From the NCBI GenBank assembly GCA_012800795.1, contig JAAZIQ010000042.1, positions 1 to 38,136 on the forward strand: a DNA stretch of 38,136 nucleotides, read 5' to 3'. The first letter of the stretch is position 1. Every line of letters starts with the position of its first letter. A program made the translations under genes and the position numbers. Below the pieces are notes generated by a model. It saw nothing but the letters and a program-made list of their open reading frames with translations. It made no database searches and was not told where the DNA came from. This document shows positions 25,131 to 33,381 of the stretch, piece after piece. Origin of the DNA: Bacillota bacterium. Lineage in GTDB: Bacteria > Bacillota > Dethiobacteria > Dethiobacterales > Dethiobacteraceae.

Positions 25131-26099
25131 ATGCAAAAGAGGAGAAAATTCAGAGTTATTACGGGAGAAAAGCAGGAAGAAAAAAGAAAAAGCGGAAAAC
25201 TATTATATAAGCTGCTTGGGCTTGCCGTCGGTCTTTTACTCTTACAGCTATCCTGGTCGGCAGGGCGCAAAGTTGTGGCGGCTCTTTTTATAAAAACTAT
25301 AACGGCGCAAAAGGGAGTACTGGAACAATCCTTGCCGGTGGAAGGGGTAATAATCCGGCATGAACGTGTGATGGCAGCACCGGTAAGCGGCACACTGCAC
25401 TGGCAGGTTGAAACCGGTGAACGCTTAGCTCTGGGAGAAACGGTGGCTAAGATAGTGACGGTGGCAGGAAATACGCATACTGTAACTATGCCTGAACCAG
25501 GAGTTGTCGTGCGGGAGCTTGATGGCCTGGAAAGTATGCTGTTGCCTTTACTTGTCGAAAATCCCGTATCATTAGATTTCGAAAAACTAAAGCAAAGCGG
25601 GCTGCAGGTTGAGACTCTCGCCAATGGAGCTGAAGTACAGCAGGGTTCCCTATTTTTTAAAATAGTTAATAATCATAGTTGGTACTATGCCGTACAGTTT
25701 AAGAAAGAGCATTTTATTTCTTTAGACGGAAAACAGACAGTGTACTTGCGCTTTTCCGGGTCAGAGAATATTGCCGCCCAAGTCAAGTCTTTACGGGAAG
25801 ATGGGGAAAAAATAACGGCTGTTTTTATGCTGCAGCAGTCTGTTGATGAATATTACCGCCAACGTTTTCTTGCCGCAGAGTTAATAGCAGACAGAACGGC
25901 AGCTATTATTTTACCTGCCCAAGCCATAGTACTGCGGGATGGACAAGCAGGAGTTTATGTGCTGGAGAAATCATATGTTCGTTTTCTGCCTGTGCAGGTA
26001 TTGCAGGCCGGTAAGGAAAAAGTGGCGGTAGACGGTGTGCGTGAGGGCATGTCTGTTATCGTTAATCCAAGACTGGTAAAAGAGGGGCAGAAAATATGA
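25131..26099 (+). CDS. HlyD-like membrane-anchored adaptor protein of unknown substrate
   Basis: The 322-residue product has a very basic N-terminus (about 25 residues), one membrane segment near 26-43 (YKLLGLAVGLLLLQLSW), then an extracellular region with two biotinyl-lipoyl-like halves. These are PVEGVIIRHERVMAAPVSGTL followed by GERLALGETVAKIV and MPEPGVVV, and a later beta-barrel ILPAQAIVLRDGQAGVYV, the pattern of HlyD/RND periplasmic adaptor proteins. No transporter gene is adjacent. It sits 7 nt after pgeF, and its stop overlaps the ylmE start (ATGA), so it is firmly in the division operon. A role in envelope assembly rather than export is possible but is inference. Confidence 0.7.
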   Translation: MQKRRKFRVITGEKQEEKRKSGKLLYKLLGLAVGLLLLQLSWSAGRKVVAALFIKTITAQKGVLEQSLPVEGVIIRHERVMAAPVSGTLHWQVETGERLALGETVAKIVTVAGNTHTVTMPEPGVVVRELDGLESMLLPLLVENPVSLDFEKLKQSGLQVETLANGAEVQQGSLFFKIVNNHSWYYAVQFKKEHFISLDGKQTVYLRFSGSENIAAQVKSLREDGEKITAVFMLQQSVDEYYRQRFLAAELIADRTAAIILPAQAIVLRDGQAGVYVLEKSYVRFLPVQVLQAGKEKVAVDGVREGMSVIVNPRLVKEGQKI

Positions 26100-26770
26100 A
26101 GCAGCAGTTGGAATTACAATTTAATGAAGTAAGAAATCGTATACAGCAGGCGGCAAAGCGTGCCGGGGGACAAGCGGTAAAATTAGTTGGGGTGACTAAA
26201 ACCGTTCCTGTGGAAAGAATAGAGGAAGCTATGGCTTTAGGACTAATGTGTTTTGGTGAGAGCCGGGTACAGGAGGCAATGCCTAAACTGGAGCTTTTTC
26301 CACAGGCTGAGTGGCATTTTATTGGACGTCTGCAAACAAATAAAGTTAAAAATGTGGTGGGTAAATTTTCGCTGATTCATTCCTTGGATCGGTGGAAGCT
26401 GGCTTTGGCACTGCAGCGTGAGGCAGAAAAATTAGAGACAACGGTTCGAGCGTTGGTGCAGGTTAATATTGGCCGAGAAAAGCAAAAAGGCGGTTTGGAT
26501 CCGCTGGAGGTAGAGGACTTTTTATCTGAAGCCGGGAAACTGTCTCGGCTCAAGATTGAAGGTTTAATGGCAGTACCGCCTTATAGTACTGATCCGGAAG
26601 ATGCAAGGCCTTATTTTCGGGAAATGTATCAGCTTTTTACAAAAATTCGTGTGCCGGGTGTACAGATGAAAATTCTTTCGCTGGGCATGTCTAATGATTT
26701 TGAAATTGCCATCGAAGAAGGGGCTAATCTAGTACGTGTCGGAAGTTTGCTGTTTGGTAAAAGATCATAA
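26096..26770 (+). CDS. ylmE: PLP homeostasis protein (YggS/YlmE family)
   Basis: A pyridoxal-phosphate-binding protein with a TIM-barrel fold like alanine racemase but no second domain. It buffers PLP and affects amino-acid and vitamin B6 balance. The 224 residues show VKLVGVTKTVPV with the Schiff-base lysine K35, CFGESRVQEA, WHFIGRLQTNKVKNVVG and LSLGMSNDFEIAIEEGANLVRVGS. Start ATG 26096 overlaps the previous stop by 4 bp. In Bacilli this gene also directly precedes sepF. Confidence 0.95.
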   Translation: MKQQLELQFNEVRNRIQQAAKRAGGQAVKLVGVTKTVPVERIEEAMALGLMCFGESRVQEAMPKLELFPQAEWHFIGRLQTNKVKNVVGKFSLIHSLDRWKLALALQREAEKLETTVRALVQVNIGREKQKGGLDPLEVEDFLSEAGKLSRLKIEGLMAVPPYSTDPEDARPYFREMYQLFTKIRVPGVQMKILSLGMSNDFEIAIEEGANLVRVGSLLFGKRS

Positions 26771-26785
26771 TCAGGGGGAATGAAA

Positions 26786-27220
26786 GTGGCGACGCTTTGG
26801 GAGAAAGCATTAACATTTTTGGGACTTGTGGAAGAAGTCCAGGAAGAAGAGACGGAAGAAAATGTGGAGAGAAATTTGCAGCCGGTAAGTAGGGGAAATG
26901 TTATTAATCTACATAATGCAATTAATACAAGCAGCAATATGCGCTTAGTAATTACTAAACCGCAAGAATTTGCTGAAGCACAGGCTATAGTGGGGCATAT
27001 TAAAAATAAAAAATCCGTACTGGTAAATCTTGAGGATACTGAAATCAGTGTGGCAAAACGTATTATTGATTTTATTTCGGGAGCAACATATGCCTTAGAC
27101 GGTAATATGCAGAAAGTCAGCCAACAAATTTTTGTCTTCACACCTGCCCAGGTGGAAATAAATGATGAGATGCGTAAAGAATTAAATGAACGTGGCATTA
27201 TAACAGATTTTGATAAGTAG
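26786..27220 (+). CDS. sepF: Cell division protein SepF
   Basis: SepF forms rings that bundle FtsZ and binds membrane through its N-terminal helix, overlapping in function with FtsA. The 144-residue product has an amphipathic N-terminus (MATLWEKALTFLGLVEE), an acidic linker, and the SepF core (RLVITKPQEFAEAQAIVGHI, VLVNLEDTE, IIDFISGATYALDGNMQKVSQQIFVFTP). GTG 26786 is spaced 7 nt from AGGGGG, whereas ATG 26780 lies only 1-2 nt away, so GTG is preferred. The FtsZ tail it should bind is seen intact in ftsZ. Confidence 0.95.
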   Translation: MATLWEKALTFLGLVEEVQEEETEENVERNLQPVSRGNVINLHNAINTSSNMRLVITKPQEFAEAQAIVGHIKNKKSVLVNLEDTEISVAKRIIDFISGATYALDGNMQKVSQQIFVFTPAQVEINDEMRKELNERGIITDFDK

Positions 27221-27235
27221 GGAGCTGTCGCATTG

Positions 27236-28021
27236 ATGGACAGGGACAAGATTTTGCAGCATTTTATTCAGGAAACAGAGAAACATACATCATGCACAAT
27301 GCTGGATAAAATAGAACAATTATTGGCAACGAACAAGCCGCAGATAACTGATTTTTTTGATCCTTATCAGCAGCGTATAGCCGATCGCGTCCTGCATTAT
27401 TATAAAGAAATTAAGCAGATTGCTTGGGGAGGCTATGACGCTGCAGAGCGCGTTCGGATTTTAATTTTTCCTACGGCGCGGCAGTTTTCAATCCATAATG
27501 TACCTCTTGCTTGTGTTGAAGCCGGACTGCCTGTTCAGGCTGAAAGATTAACACATCGCGATTTTCTCGGTTCTCTTTTAGCCCTTGGTTTACGCCGGGA
27601 AAAAATAGGTGATATTTTAACGGCGGAGGGACGAGTGCAGGTTGTGCTGCATCCGGAAGTCCTTAATTTTATCCTTTCGAACTGGCAGGCTGTAGGTAAA
27701 TATTCCATTAAACCCCGTGCCATCACACCGACCGAGTTAACCCCGGGCACAGGGCGATTTCGCAGCATTAAAACAACGGTGGCCAGTCTGCGTTTGGATG
27801 CGGTAGCCAGTTCTGGTTTTGGCCTTTCACGCAGCAAGCTTGTCCCGGCAATACGTGCTGGACAGGTAAAGCTAAACTGGCAGTCGGTAAAAAATGCCAG
27901 TACAGCGGTGAAGGAAGGGGATATTATTTCTGTTGCCGGTCGGGGACGTGTGGAAGTAGAGCAAATTTTAGGGGAAAGTAAAAAAGGAAGAGTGCGCCTG
28001 CTTTTAAAAAAATATCTTTAA
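27236..28021 (+). CDS. ylmH: YlmH family RNA-binding protein (S4 domain)
   Basis: YlmH is an S4-domain protein of the division cluster that associates with ribosomes. The 261 residues have an N-terminal YlmH-specific region (DRDKILQHFIQETEKHTSCTMLDK, FFDPYQQRIADRVLHYY), a central domain with DFLGSLLALGLRREKIGDIL, and a C-terminal S4 RNA-binding domain (about residues 184-245: SLRLDAVASSGFGLSRSK, IRAGQVKLNW). ATG 27236 is taken; TTG 27233 is one codon earlier and nearer to GGGAG. In B. subtilis ylmG lies between sepF and ylmH. Here the gap is 15 bp and ylmG is absent. Confidence 0.93.
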   Translation: MDRDKILQHFIQETEKHTSCTMLDKIEQLLATNKPQITDFFDPYQQRIADRVLHYYKEIKQIAWGGYDAAERVRILIFPTARQFSIHNVPLACVEAGLPVQAERLTHRDFLGSLLALGLRREKIGDILTAEGRVQVVLHPEVLNFILSNWQAVGKYSIKPRAITPTELTPGTGRFRSIKTTVASLRLDAVASSGFGLSRSKLVPAIRAGQVKLNWQSVKNASTAVKEGDIISVAGRGRVEVEQILGESKKGRVRLLLKKYL

Positions 28022-28094
28022 TTCTGTGCAGGAATTATCAGGCTATAAAGAGAAATACAGGAAATGCCGGAAAAAAAGCGGGGAGTGAATGAAA

Positions 28095-28571
28095 ATGTCA
28101 TTGACACCTATTGATATCCAAAATAAACAATTTAACCGCTCCATTCGTGGTGTTTCACCGTCTGAAGTGGACGAGTTCTTAAATCGTGTGGCCAAGGAGT
28201 TCGAAGAATTAATTAAAGAAAATATTGCCGCCAAAGAACAAATTGAGCAACTTAAAGAAAAGTTGAACCACTATCAAAAAATGGAGCAAACATTACATAA
28301 TGCCATAGTAGTGGCGCAGGAAACTGCAGAAGAAGTTAAGCGCAATGCTGCCAAGGAAGCGGAATTGATACGCCGCGAAGCGGAGAAAGAGGCTGCACGG
28401 ATTATGGAGGATGCACGCTATAAAGCAAGCCGTATCCTTTCAGAACATGAGGAAGTATATAAGCAGGTGCAGTTTTACAAAATGCGTTTTCGTTCTCTGG
28501 TGGAAGCACAGCTTGCGGCACTTGAAATGGAGGACTGGCTGACTTCCGAAGAAGAGGGAAAAGGAGCTTAA
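28095..28571 (+). CDS. divIVA: Cell-pole and septum protein DivIVA
   Basis: DivIVA binds negatively curved membrane at poles and septa and recruits Min or chromosome-anchoring proteins. The 158 residues show the N-terminal lipid-binding domain (SLTPIDIQNKQFNRSIRGVSPSEVDEFLNRV) followed by a long coiled coil (about residues 35-135) with A/E-rich heptads, the usual DivIVA architecture. ATG 28095 is 9 nt from GGGAG, while ATG 28089 is only 3 nt away, so the second ATG is chosen. It ends the division block, with a terminator 7 nt after its stop. Confidence 0.95.
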   Translation: MSLTPIDIQNKQFNRSIRGVSPSEVDEFLNRVAKEFEELIKENIAAKEQIEQLKEKLNHYQKMEQTLHNAIVVAQETAEEVKRNAAKEAELIRREAEKEAARIMEDARYKASRILSEHEEVYKQVQFYKMRFRSLVEAQLAALEMEDWLTSEEEGKGA

Positions 28572-28577
28572 GAGGCG

Positions 28578-28614
28578 GCTTAGTTATATGCTTCATGTGT
28601 ATAACTAAGCTTTT
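28578..28614 (+). terminator. Hairpin terminator after divIVA
   Basis: A perfect 10-bp stem pairs GCTTAGTTAT (28578-28587) with 28601-28610, loop of 13, then TTTTAAATTT. The T-run is short but the position is right. The following 28615-28690 holds nothing I can identify. Confidence 0.65.
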
Positions 28615-28692
28615 AAATTTGCATTTACGTACTTATTTGGCGTTCATTAACCGCTTCATTCCGGTGGGGAAAGCAGGGCACAGGGGCGATTC

Positions 28693-28721
28693 TTGACATT
28701 GAGAAATCATTTGTTTATAAT
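28693..28721 (+). promoter_or_regulatory. Consensus sigma-A promoter of the ileS leader
   Basis: Perfect TTGACA (28693-28698), 17-nt spacer and perfect TATAAT (28716-28721), the strongest promoter seen in this window. Predicted start near 28728, about 280 nt before ileS, leaving room for the T-box leader. Confidence 0.9.
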
Positions 28722-28736
28722 AGGCAATAATTAAAT

Positions 28737-28975
28737 AGGTTAAAAACAATGAACGGGACGAGTAGACAAAAATATGTGCCAACAGAGAGCCGGGATTGGT
28801 GCGAACCGGTGGACAGTTTTTGTTGAAAATCACCCGGGAGTTGCAGGGTGTAATTTAGTAGCCCAAGTCGGTAAATACCGTTATCATTTTGAAGAGATCA
28901 CACCCATAGGTGTGATTAGCGGGGTGGTACCGCGGGAATTATTCCCGTCCTCAGGCAGGACGGTTTTTATTTTTC
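28737..28975 (+). ncRNA. T-box riboswitch leader (isoleucine specifier AUC) controlling ileS
   Basis: The leader shows the T-box landmarks in order: the GAGTAGA segment near 28759, the stem I apical segment AGAGAGCCGGGATTGGTGCG (about 28784-28803), and a specifier loop containing ATC at 28829-28831 followed by a purine. The GGGAGTTGC segment comes next, then the invariant TGGTACCGCG (28925-28934) that pairs with uncharged tRNA ends, and a terminator hairpin. ATC is an isoleucine codon, matching the downstream gene. Uncharged tRNA-Ile should stabilise the antiterminator and allow ileS transcription. This leader fills most of the 438-bp gap between divIVA and ileS. Confidence 0.93.
28945..28974 (+). 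terminator. Regulated terminator of the ileS T-box
   Basis: CCGTCCT (28945-28951) pairs with AGGACGG (28957-28963), followed by TTTTTATTTTT. Its 5' arm region competes with the T-box antiterminator centred on 28925-28950. Confidence 0.9.
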
Positions 28976-29009
28976 GATAGATTTAAAACTAGTTGTTGGA
29001 GGCCAAACC

Positions 29010-31784
29010 ATGGAAAAGAAAGACTATGCACAAACCTTAAATTTACCCAAAACTGATTTTCCCATGCGTGCCGGTTTGCACCAAAGGGAGCCGGAAATGT
29101 TAAAAAAGTGGGAAGAGATGGATCTTTACCGTAGGGTACAGGAGCACCGCAAAAATTGTCCCAAATATGTTTTACATGATGGCCCGCCGTATGCTAATGG
29201 CAGTATTCATATGGGCACAGCCATGAATAAAGTGTTGAAAGATATTATAGTCAAACACCGCACTATGCTGGGGTTTGATGCCCCCTATGTGCCGGGTTGG
29301 GATACACACGGTTTGCCCATTGAACACCAAGTATTAAAATCGGGTAAAGTAAAGCGTAATGAAGTCACACCGCTGGAATTGCGCAAGCATTGCCGTGAAT
29401 TTGCCCTGAAATATTTAGATATTCAGCGGGAACAGTTTAAACGTCTCGGTGTGCGGGGAGATTGGGATGACCCATACATTACACTTAAGCCGGAGTTTGA
29501 AGCTGAGCAGATAAAAGTATTTGGCGAAATGGCGAAAAGAGGCTATATTTATAAAGGCCTAAAGCCCGTTCACTGGTGCCCTACTTGTGAAACCGCACTG
29601 GCCGAAGCTGAAATTGAATATCATGATCATCGTTCTCCTTCTATTTATGTGCGTTTCCCGGTTGTAGATGATAAAGGAAAGCTGAAAAAAAGTGATGACA
29701 CTTGGTTTGTAATCTGGACCACAACACCTTGGACAATTCCTGCTAACCTGGCAATTTGCCTGCATCCTGACTACAGTTATGTCCGCGTCAGGACCCAAGT
29801 CTATGGTGATTTAATTATGGCCGAGGAGTTGGTGGCCGGTGTGATGGAAGCATTGAAAATTGACGATTATACCGTGCAGGAAAAATATGTGGGTAAGGAT
29901 CTGGAAGGTATTGTTTGTCAACATCCCCTTTATGATCGTAGTTCGCATGTTATTTTAGGCGAACATGTCACTTTGGAAGCGGGTACCGGATGTGTACATA
30001 CGGCACCCGGACATGGGCAGGAAGACTATGAGGTGGGCTTACGTTATGGCCTGGAAATCTTTGCTCCTATGGATCATAAAGGCCGCTTCACTGAGGCTGC
30101 CGGTCAATTTGCCGGTCTCCGTTATGATGAAGGCAACAAAAAAGTAACACAGGCTTTAGAGGAGCAGGCCGCCTTATTATCCTTATCTTTTATTAACCAC
30201 CCTTATCCGCACTGCTGGCGCTGTAAAAATCCGGTTTTATTCCGAGCGACAGAACAATGGTTTGCTTCCATAGAAGGTTTTCGCCAGGAAGCACTAAAAG
30301 CCATTAAAGATGTGAAATGGATTCCCAGTTGGGGAGAAGAACGCATTCATAATATGGTTGTAGACCGTGATGATTGGTGTATTTCCCGTCAACGTGTCTG
30401 GGGTGTTCCCATTCCCATTTTCTACTGCCAGTCCTGCAATCAAGAATTGATAAACGAAGAGACGATCGCTAAAGTTTCAGAGATTTTTGCCCGCGAAGGA
30501 TCCGATGCCTGGTTTATTCGAGAGGCCAAAGAGCTCTTGCCGGAGGGTACTAACTGTCCTGCTTGTGGCCATGATGAGTTTCGCAAGGAAACCGATATTA
30601 TGGATGTCTGGTTTGATTCCGGCTCTACTCATGCCGCCGTTTTGGAGAAACATCCTGACCTGGTTTCTCCTGCTGATTTATATCTTGAAGGTTCGGACCA
30701 ATATCGCGGTTGGTTTCAATCTTCGCTTTTAACTTCCGTGGCAACCCGGGGGCGGGCTCCTTACAAAGCCACCTTAACGCATGGCTGGGTGGTAGACGGT
30801 GAGGGGCGGAAAATGTCCAAATCCCTTGGTAATGTTATTGCTCCGGAACAAATTATCAAACAATACGGTGCAGACATTTTGCGCCTTTGGGTTTCTTCAT
30901 CTGATTTTAAGAGCGATGTGCGTGTCTCAAAAGATATTTTAAAGCAGCTATCGGAAGTTTATCGTAAAATTCGTAATACCATTCGCTATATGTTGGGTAA
31001 TTGCAGTGATTTTGATCCGGCAGCAGACAGAGTGGCTTATGAATCACTGGATGAGTTAGATCAGTATGCTCTGCACCGTCTGCAGGTTTTAGTGGAGCGC
31101 GTCAGCCGAGCATATGAAGAATTTGATTTTCATGTGGTCTTTCATGCCATCCATAATTTCTGTGTCATTGAAATGTCCAATTTTTATTTGGATGTCTTAA
31201 AAGACCGGCTTTACACCTCGGCAGCGGCTTCTGTAGCCCGCCGTTCTGCACAAACTGTTTTATATGAGATTTTAGTGACTTTAATTAAACTAATTGCTCC
31301 TGTCTTAACCTTTACTTCAGAGGAGGCCTGGAGTTATCTGCCCGTAAAAGAAGTGGAATCAGTGCAGTTGGCGGATTGGCCGCGAGTTAATGAAACTTAT
31401 AAAAATGATGAATTGGCAGCCCGTTGGGAAAAACTATTAAGTTACCGAGATGTGGTAACACAGCGCTTAGAAGTGGCACGGAGGGAGAAATTAATCGGTT
31501 CTTCCCTTGCTGCTGCATTGGATTTATATCCCGACGAGACGGCTTACAAAGCTCTGCTGCCCTTTAAGGATCGTTTGGCCGAATTATTTATTGTCTCTGC
31601 CTGTAGGCTGCATGAGCCCGGAAGCGTACCGGCCGATGTTCCGGTGGTGCAGGGATTAGCGGTGGCTGTCAGCAAGGCAGAGGGGGAAAAATGTGAACGC
31701 TGCTGGATGATTCATCCACAACTGGGTACTAATCCGGAGCATCCCACTCTATGTCCCCGTTGCACGGAAACCATTACAGCTTAA
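29010..31784 (+). CDS. ileS: Isoleucyl-tRNA synthetase
   Basis: A class Ia synthetase charging tRNA-Ile, with editing of valine. The 924 residues contain GPPYANGSIHMGTAMNK with the HIGH-type HMGT at 67-70, the CP1 editing domain (about 200-400, with the TTPWTIPANLA and HTAPGHGQEDYEVG motifs), KMSKS at 601-605, and the anticodon-binding domain. A C-terminal zinc knuckle follows (CERCWMIHP and CPRC). Length and the C-terminal zinc site match the common bacterial IleRS type. Start ATG follows TTGGAGG. It is controlled by the T-box leader and has its own terminator, so it is monocistronic. Confidence 0.98.
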   Translation: MEKKDYAQTLNLPKTDFPMRAGLHQREPEMLKKWEEMDLYRRVQEHRKNCPKYVLHDGPPYANGSIHMGTAMNKVLKDIIVKHRTMLGFDAPYVPGWDTHGLPIEHQVLKSGKVKRNEVTPLELRKHCREFALKYLDIQREQFKRLGVRGDWDDPYITLKPEFEAEQIKVFGEMAKRGYIYKGLKPVHWCPTCETALAEAEIEYHDHRSPSIYVRFPVVDDKGKLKKSDDTWFVIWTTTPWTIPANLAICLHPDYSYVRVRTQVYGDLIMAEELVAGVMEALKIDDYTVQEKYVGKDLEGIVCQHPLYDRSSHVILGEHVTLEAGTGCVHTAPGHGQEDYEVGLRYGLEIFAPMDHKGRFTEAAGQFAGLRYDEGNKKVTQALEEQAALLSLSFINHPYPHCWRCKNPVLFRATEQWFASIEGFRQEALKAIKDVKWIPSWGEERIHNMVVDRDDWCISRQRVWGVPIPIFYCQSCNQELINEETIAKVSEIFAREGSDAWFIREAKELLPEGTNCPACGHDEFRKETDIMDVWFDSGSTHAAVLEKHPDLVSPADLYLEGSDQYRGWFQSSLLTSVATRGRAPYKATLTHGWVVDGEGRKMSKSLGNVIAPEQIIKQYGADILRLWVSSSDFKSDVRVSKDILKQLSEVYRKIRNTIRYMLGNCSDFDPAADRVAYESLDELDQYALHRLQVLVERVSRAYEEFDFHVVFHAIHNFCVIEMSNFYLDVLKDRLYTSAAASVARRSAQTVLYEILVTLIKLIAPVLTFTSEEAWSYLPVKEVESVQLADWPRVNETYKNDELAARWEKLLSYRDVVTQRLEVARREKLIGSSLAAALDLYPDETAYKALLPFKDRLAELFIVSACRLHEPGSVPADVPVVQGLAVAVSKAEGEKCERCWMIHPQLGTNPEHPTLCPRCTETITA

Positions 31785-31800
31785 ATTCATAAATAGCATA

Positions 31801-31832
31801 AATAACACGGCGTTGGCCGTGTTATTTTATAT
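31801..31832 (+). terminator. Intrinsic terminator after ileS
   Basis: AACACGGC (31804-31811) pairs perfectly with GCCGTGTT (31816-31823) around a GTTG loop. The A/T-rich flanks extend the stem by three pairs, with TTTTAT after. Confidence 0.85.
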
Positions 31833-31927
31833 GAGCACTATTTTGTTCATTTTGGCTTGAGAAGAAGATATTTGGGAAAACTGTAATAGACGCTGAATTA
31901 ATGGAAATGTCTAGAGGAGGAAAAGAA

Positions 31928-32230
31928 TTGGCGAGGCCGTCAAGACATAATGAGTTTTTGTTAAACCGTTTGAATCAGAAAGTGGCAAAGCTGCTGCAGG
32001 AAATAGATAAATTTAATCTTGCTGAATACATCGAGCTTTTGAATAATCCACGCCGTTTTTTTTGGGTAAATTTCCTTGGCGGCATAGGACGCGGTGTGGG
32101 GGCGGCAATTGGAGCCACAGTTGTGGCGGCTGTTGTTATTTCTCTTTTAAGACGCCTGGTGGTATTAAATTTGCCCATTATAGGTGATTATATAGCTGAA
32201 TTGGTGCAAATAGTACAAGAACATATGTAG
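31928..32230 (+). CDS. Small membrane protein, DUF5665-like
   Basis: A 100-residue protein from TTG 31928, 7 nt after GAGGAGG. A longer frame from 31901 would run through the ribosome-binding site. It has an N-terminal helical region (LLNRLNQKVAKLLQEIDKFN), the sequence EYIELLNNPRRFFWVNFLGG, a glycine-rich membrane segment with GIGRGVGAAIGATVVAAVVI, and an amphipathic end (LNLPIIGDYIAELVQIVQ). I recall this pattern as the DUF5665 family, widespread in Clostridia and of unknown function. It sits 12 nt before the yteA-like gene, probably co-transcribed. Confidence 0.75.
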   Translation: MARPSRHNEFLLNRLNQKVAKLLQEIDKFNLAEYIELLNNPRRFFWVNFLGGIGRGVGAAIGATVVAAVVISLLRRLVVLNLPIIGDYIAELVQIVQEHM

Positions 32231-32242
32231 GAGAGGATAAGA

Positions 32243-32854
32243 ATGGATAAAAAATTAAAGAAGCGCAAAGAGCAGCTACAGCAGATAAAAAAAGACCTAA
32301 TGGAGCAGGTAAGATTTGCTGAAGGGCTGCAAAAACAGGAGAATCTGCGTGATGCTACCCAGGAATTGTCTGTGGTTGATAATCACCCGGCCGATATTGC
32401 CTCTGAAAATTTTGAACGGGCGAAGGATATTTCCTTGCATGAAAAAAATTTAATGGTATTAAATAAAGTAGAAGAAGCGCTGGAAAAAATAGCGCTAGGG
32501 AAGTATGGTTATTGCGAGAATTGCGGCCAAGCTATTCCCGAGGAAAGACTGGATGCAGTTCCGTATACGGAATTTTGCGTGGAATGTAAAAAGCAGGCAG
32601 AGGGTATGCCCCATGATTACCCGCGCCCCATTGAAGAATTAAATCTCATGTCACCTTTCGCGCGTACTTATATGGATGGTGAGGATTATACCGGCTACGA
32701 TGGCGAAGATGCCTGGCAGGATGTGAACCAGTACAATAAACTGCCGCATGTTTTCTACCGTGAAACTAATGCTGAAAGTGATGATACAATTGGTGCCGTG
32801 GAAGATATTGAGAGGATTTCTAATGACGAATATAAAAGGCAGCTGCCGGATTAA
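32243..32854 (+). CDS. YteA-family sporulation protein with DksA/TraR C4 zinc finger
   Basis: The 203 residues have a lysine-rich coiled-coil N-terminus (about 1-45), the conserved VDNHPADIASENFERAKD segment, and a DksA/TraR-type zinc finger (YGYCENCGQAIPEERLDAVP then FCVECKKQ). The acidic C-terminal tail includes YDGEDAWQDVNQYNK, typical of the YteA family of endospore formers. DksA relatives bind the secondary channel of RNA polymerase, but whether YteA does so is not established. Start ATG after GGAGAGGA. Confidence 0.85.
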   Translation: MDKKLKKRKEQLQQIKKDLMEQVRFAEGLQKQENLRDATQELSVVDNHPADIASENFERAKDISLHEKNLMVLNKVEEALEKIALGKYGYCENCGQAIPEERLDAVPYTEFCVECKKQAEGMPHDYPRPIEELNLMSPFARTYMDGEDYTGYDGEDAWQDVNQYNKLPHVFYRETNAESDDTIGAVEDIERISNDEYKRQLPD

Positions 32855-32934
32855 AGCGGGAGCTGTGAACAGATTGCGGCAAAGTTTGCCCTATGATAGA
32901 ATAAAGGAGATTGCGCGGCTTTGGGGTGTTAAGG

Positions 32935-33366
32935 TTGTCCAATCTCTTTATTATGGTGGCTATTCTTTGCCTGGATCAGTTAACAAAGTGGTTAATTAGG
33001 CACAAAATGACAGTGCGGCAAAGCATAGCCGTTATTAAAAATGTTTTCCATCTTACCTATATACGCAATACCGGTGCTGCTTTTTCATTTTTTGCCGGGC
33101 AAACAAAAATGATTACCATAGTCTCTATTATAGTTATTATGGTGATAGTTTTGTGCTTTGCCCGTTTGCCCGGGGAACTTAAATTATGGCGGTTTGCCAT
33201 TTCTTTAGTGCTGGCAGGTGCCTTAGGCAATTTAATTGACCGCCTGCGTTTTGGTTATGTTGTGGATTTTATTGATCTGCGGTTTTGTCCAATATTTAAT
33301 GTGGCCGATCTGGCAATTTTTATAGGAATAGCGCTATTACTATGGGAAATGGCTCAGATACCGTAG
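32935..33366 (+). CDS. lspA: Lipoprotein signal peptidase LspA (signal peptidase II)
   Basis: LspA is an aspartic protease in the membrane that cleaves signal peptides of lipoproteins after diacylglyceryl transfer. About 143 residues with four membrane segments, the N-terminal LCLDQLTKWL, NTGAAFSF, GALGNLIDRL with the first catalytic Asp and FNVADLAIF with the second. The start is uncertain: TTG 32911 directly abuts AAAGGAGA, giving almost no spacer, so TTG 32935 behind GGGGTG is preferred. The next gene is lgt, which makes its substrate. Confidence 0.93.
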   Translation: MSNLFIMVAILCLDQLTKWLIRHKMTVRQSIAVIKNVFHLTYIRNTGAAFSFFAGQTKMITIVSIIVIMVIVLCFARLPGELKLWRFAISLVLAGALGNLIDRLRFGYVVDFIDLRFCPIFNVADLAIFIGIALLLWEMAQIP

Positions 33367-33381
33367 GAGAAAGGATAATCT

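Noticed and set aside
25109-25624. 171-codon - strand frame opposite the HlyD-like gene
   Set aside because: A low-complexity Ser/Thr/Cys-rich shadow of the + strand gene, with no independent signals.
26629-27249. 206-codon - strand frame across ylmE-sepF
   Set aside because: It overlaps two well-supported genes completely and shows no family motifs.
28774-28980. 68-codon + strand frame before ileS
   Set aside because: It lies wholly inside the T-box leader; its apparent residues come from the conserved RNA elements.
31857-31887. TTGAGA ... TGTAAT as a promoter for the DUF5665-like gene
   Set aside because: The 19-nt spacer and a weak -10 make this unconvincing, although some promoter must follow the ileS terminator.
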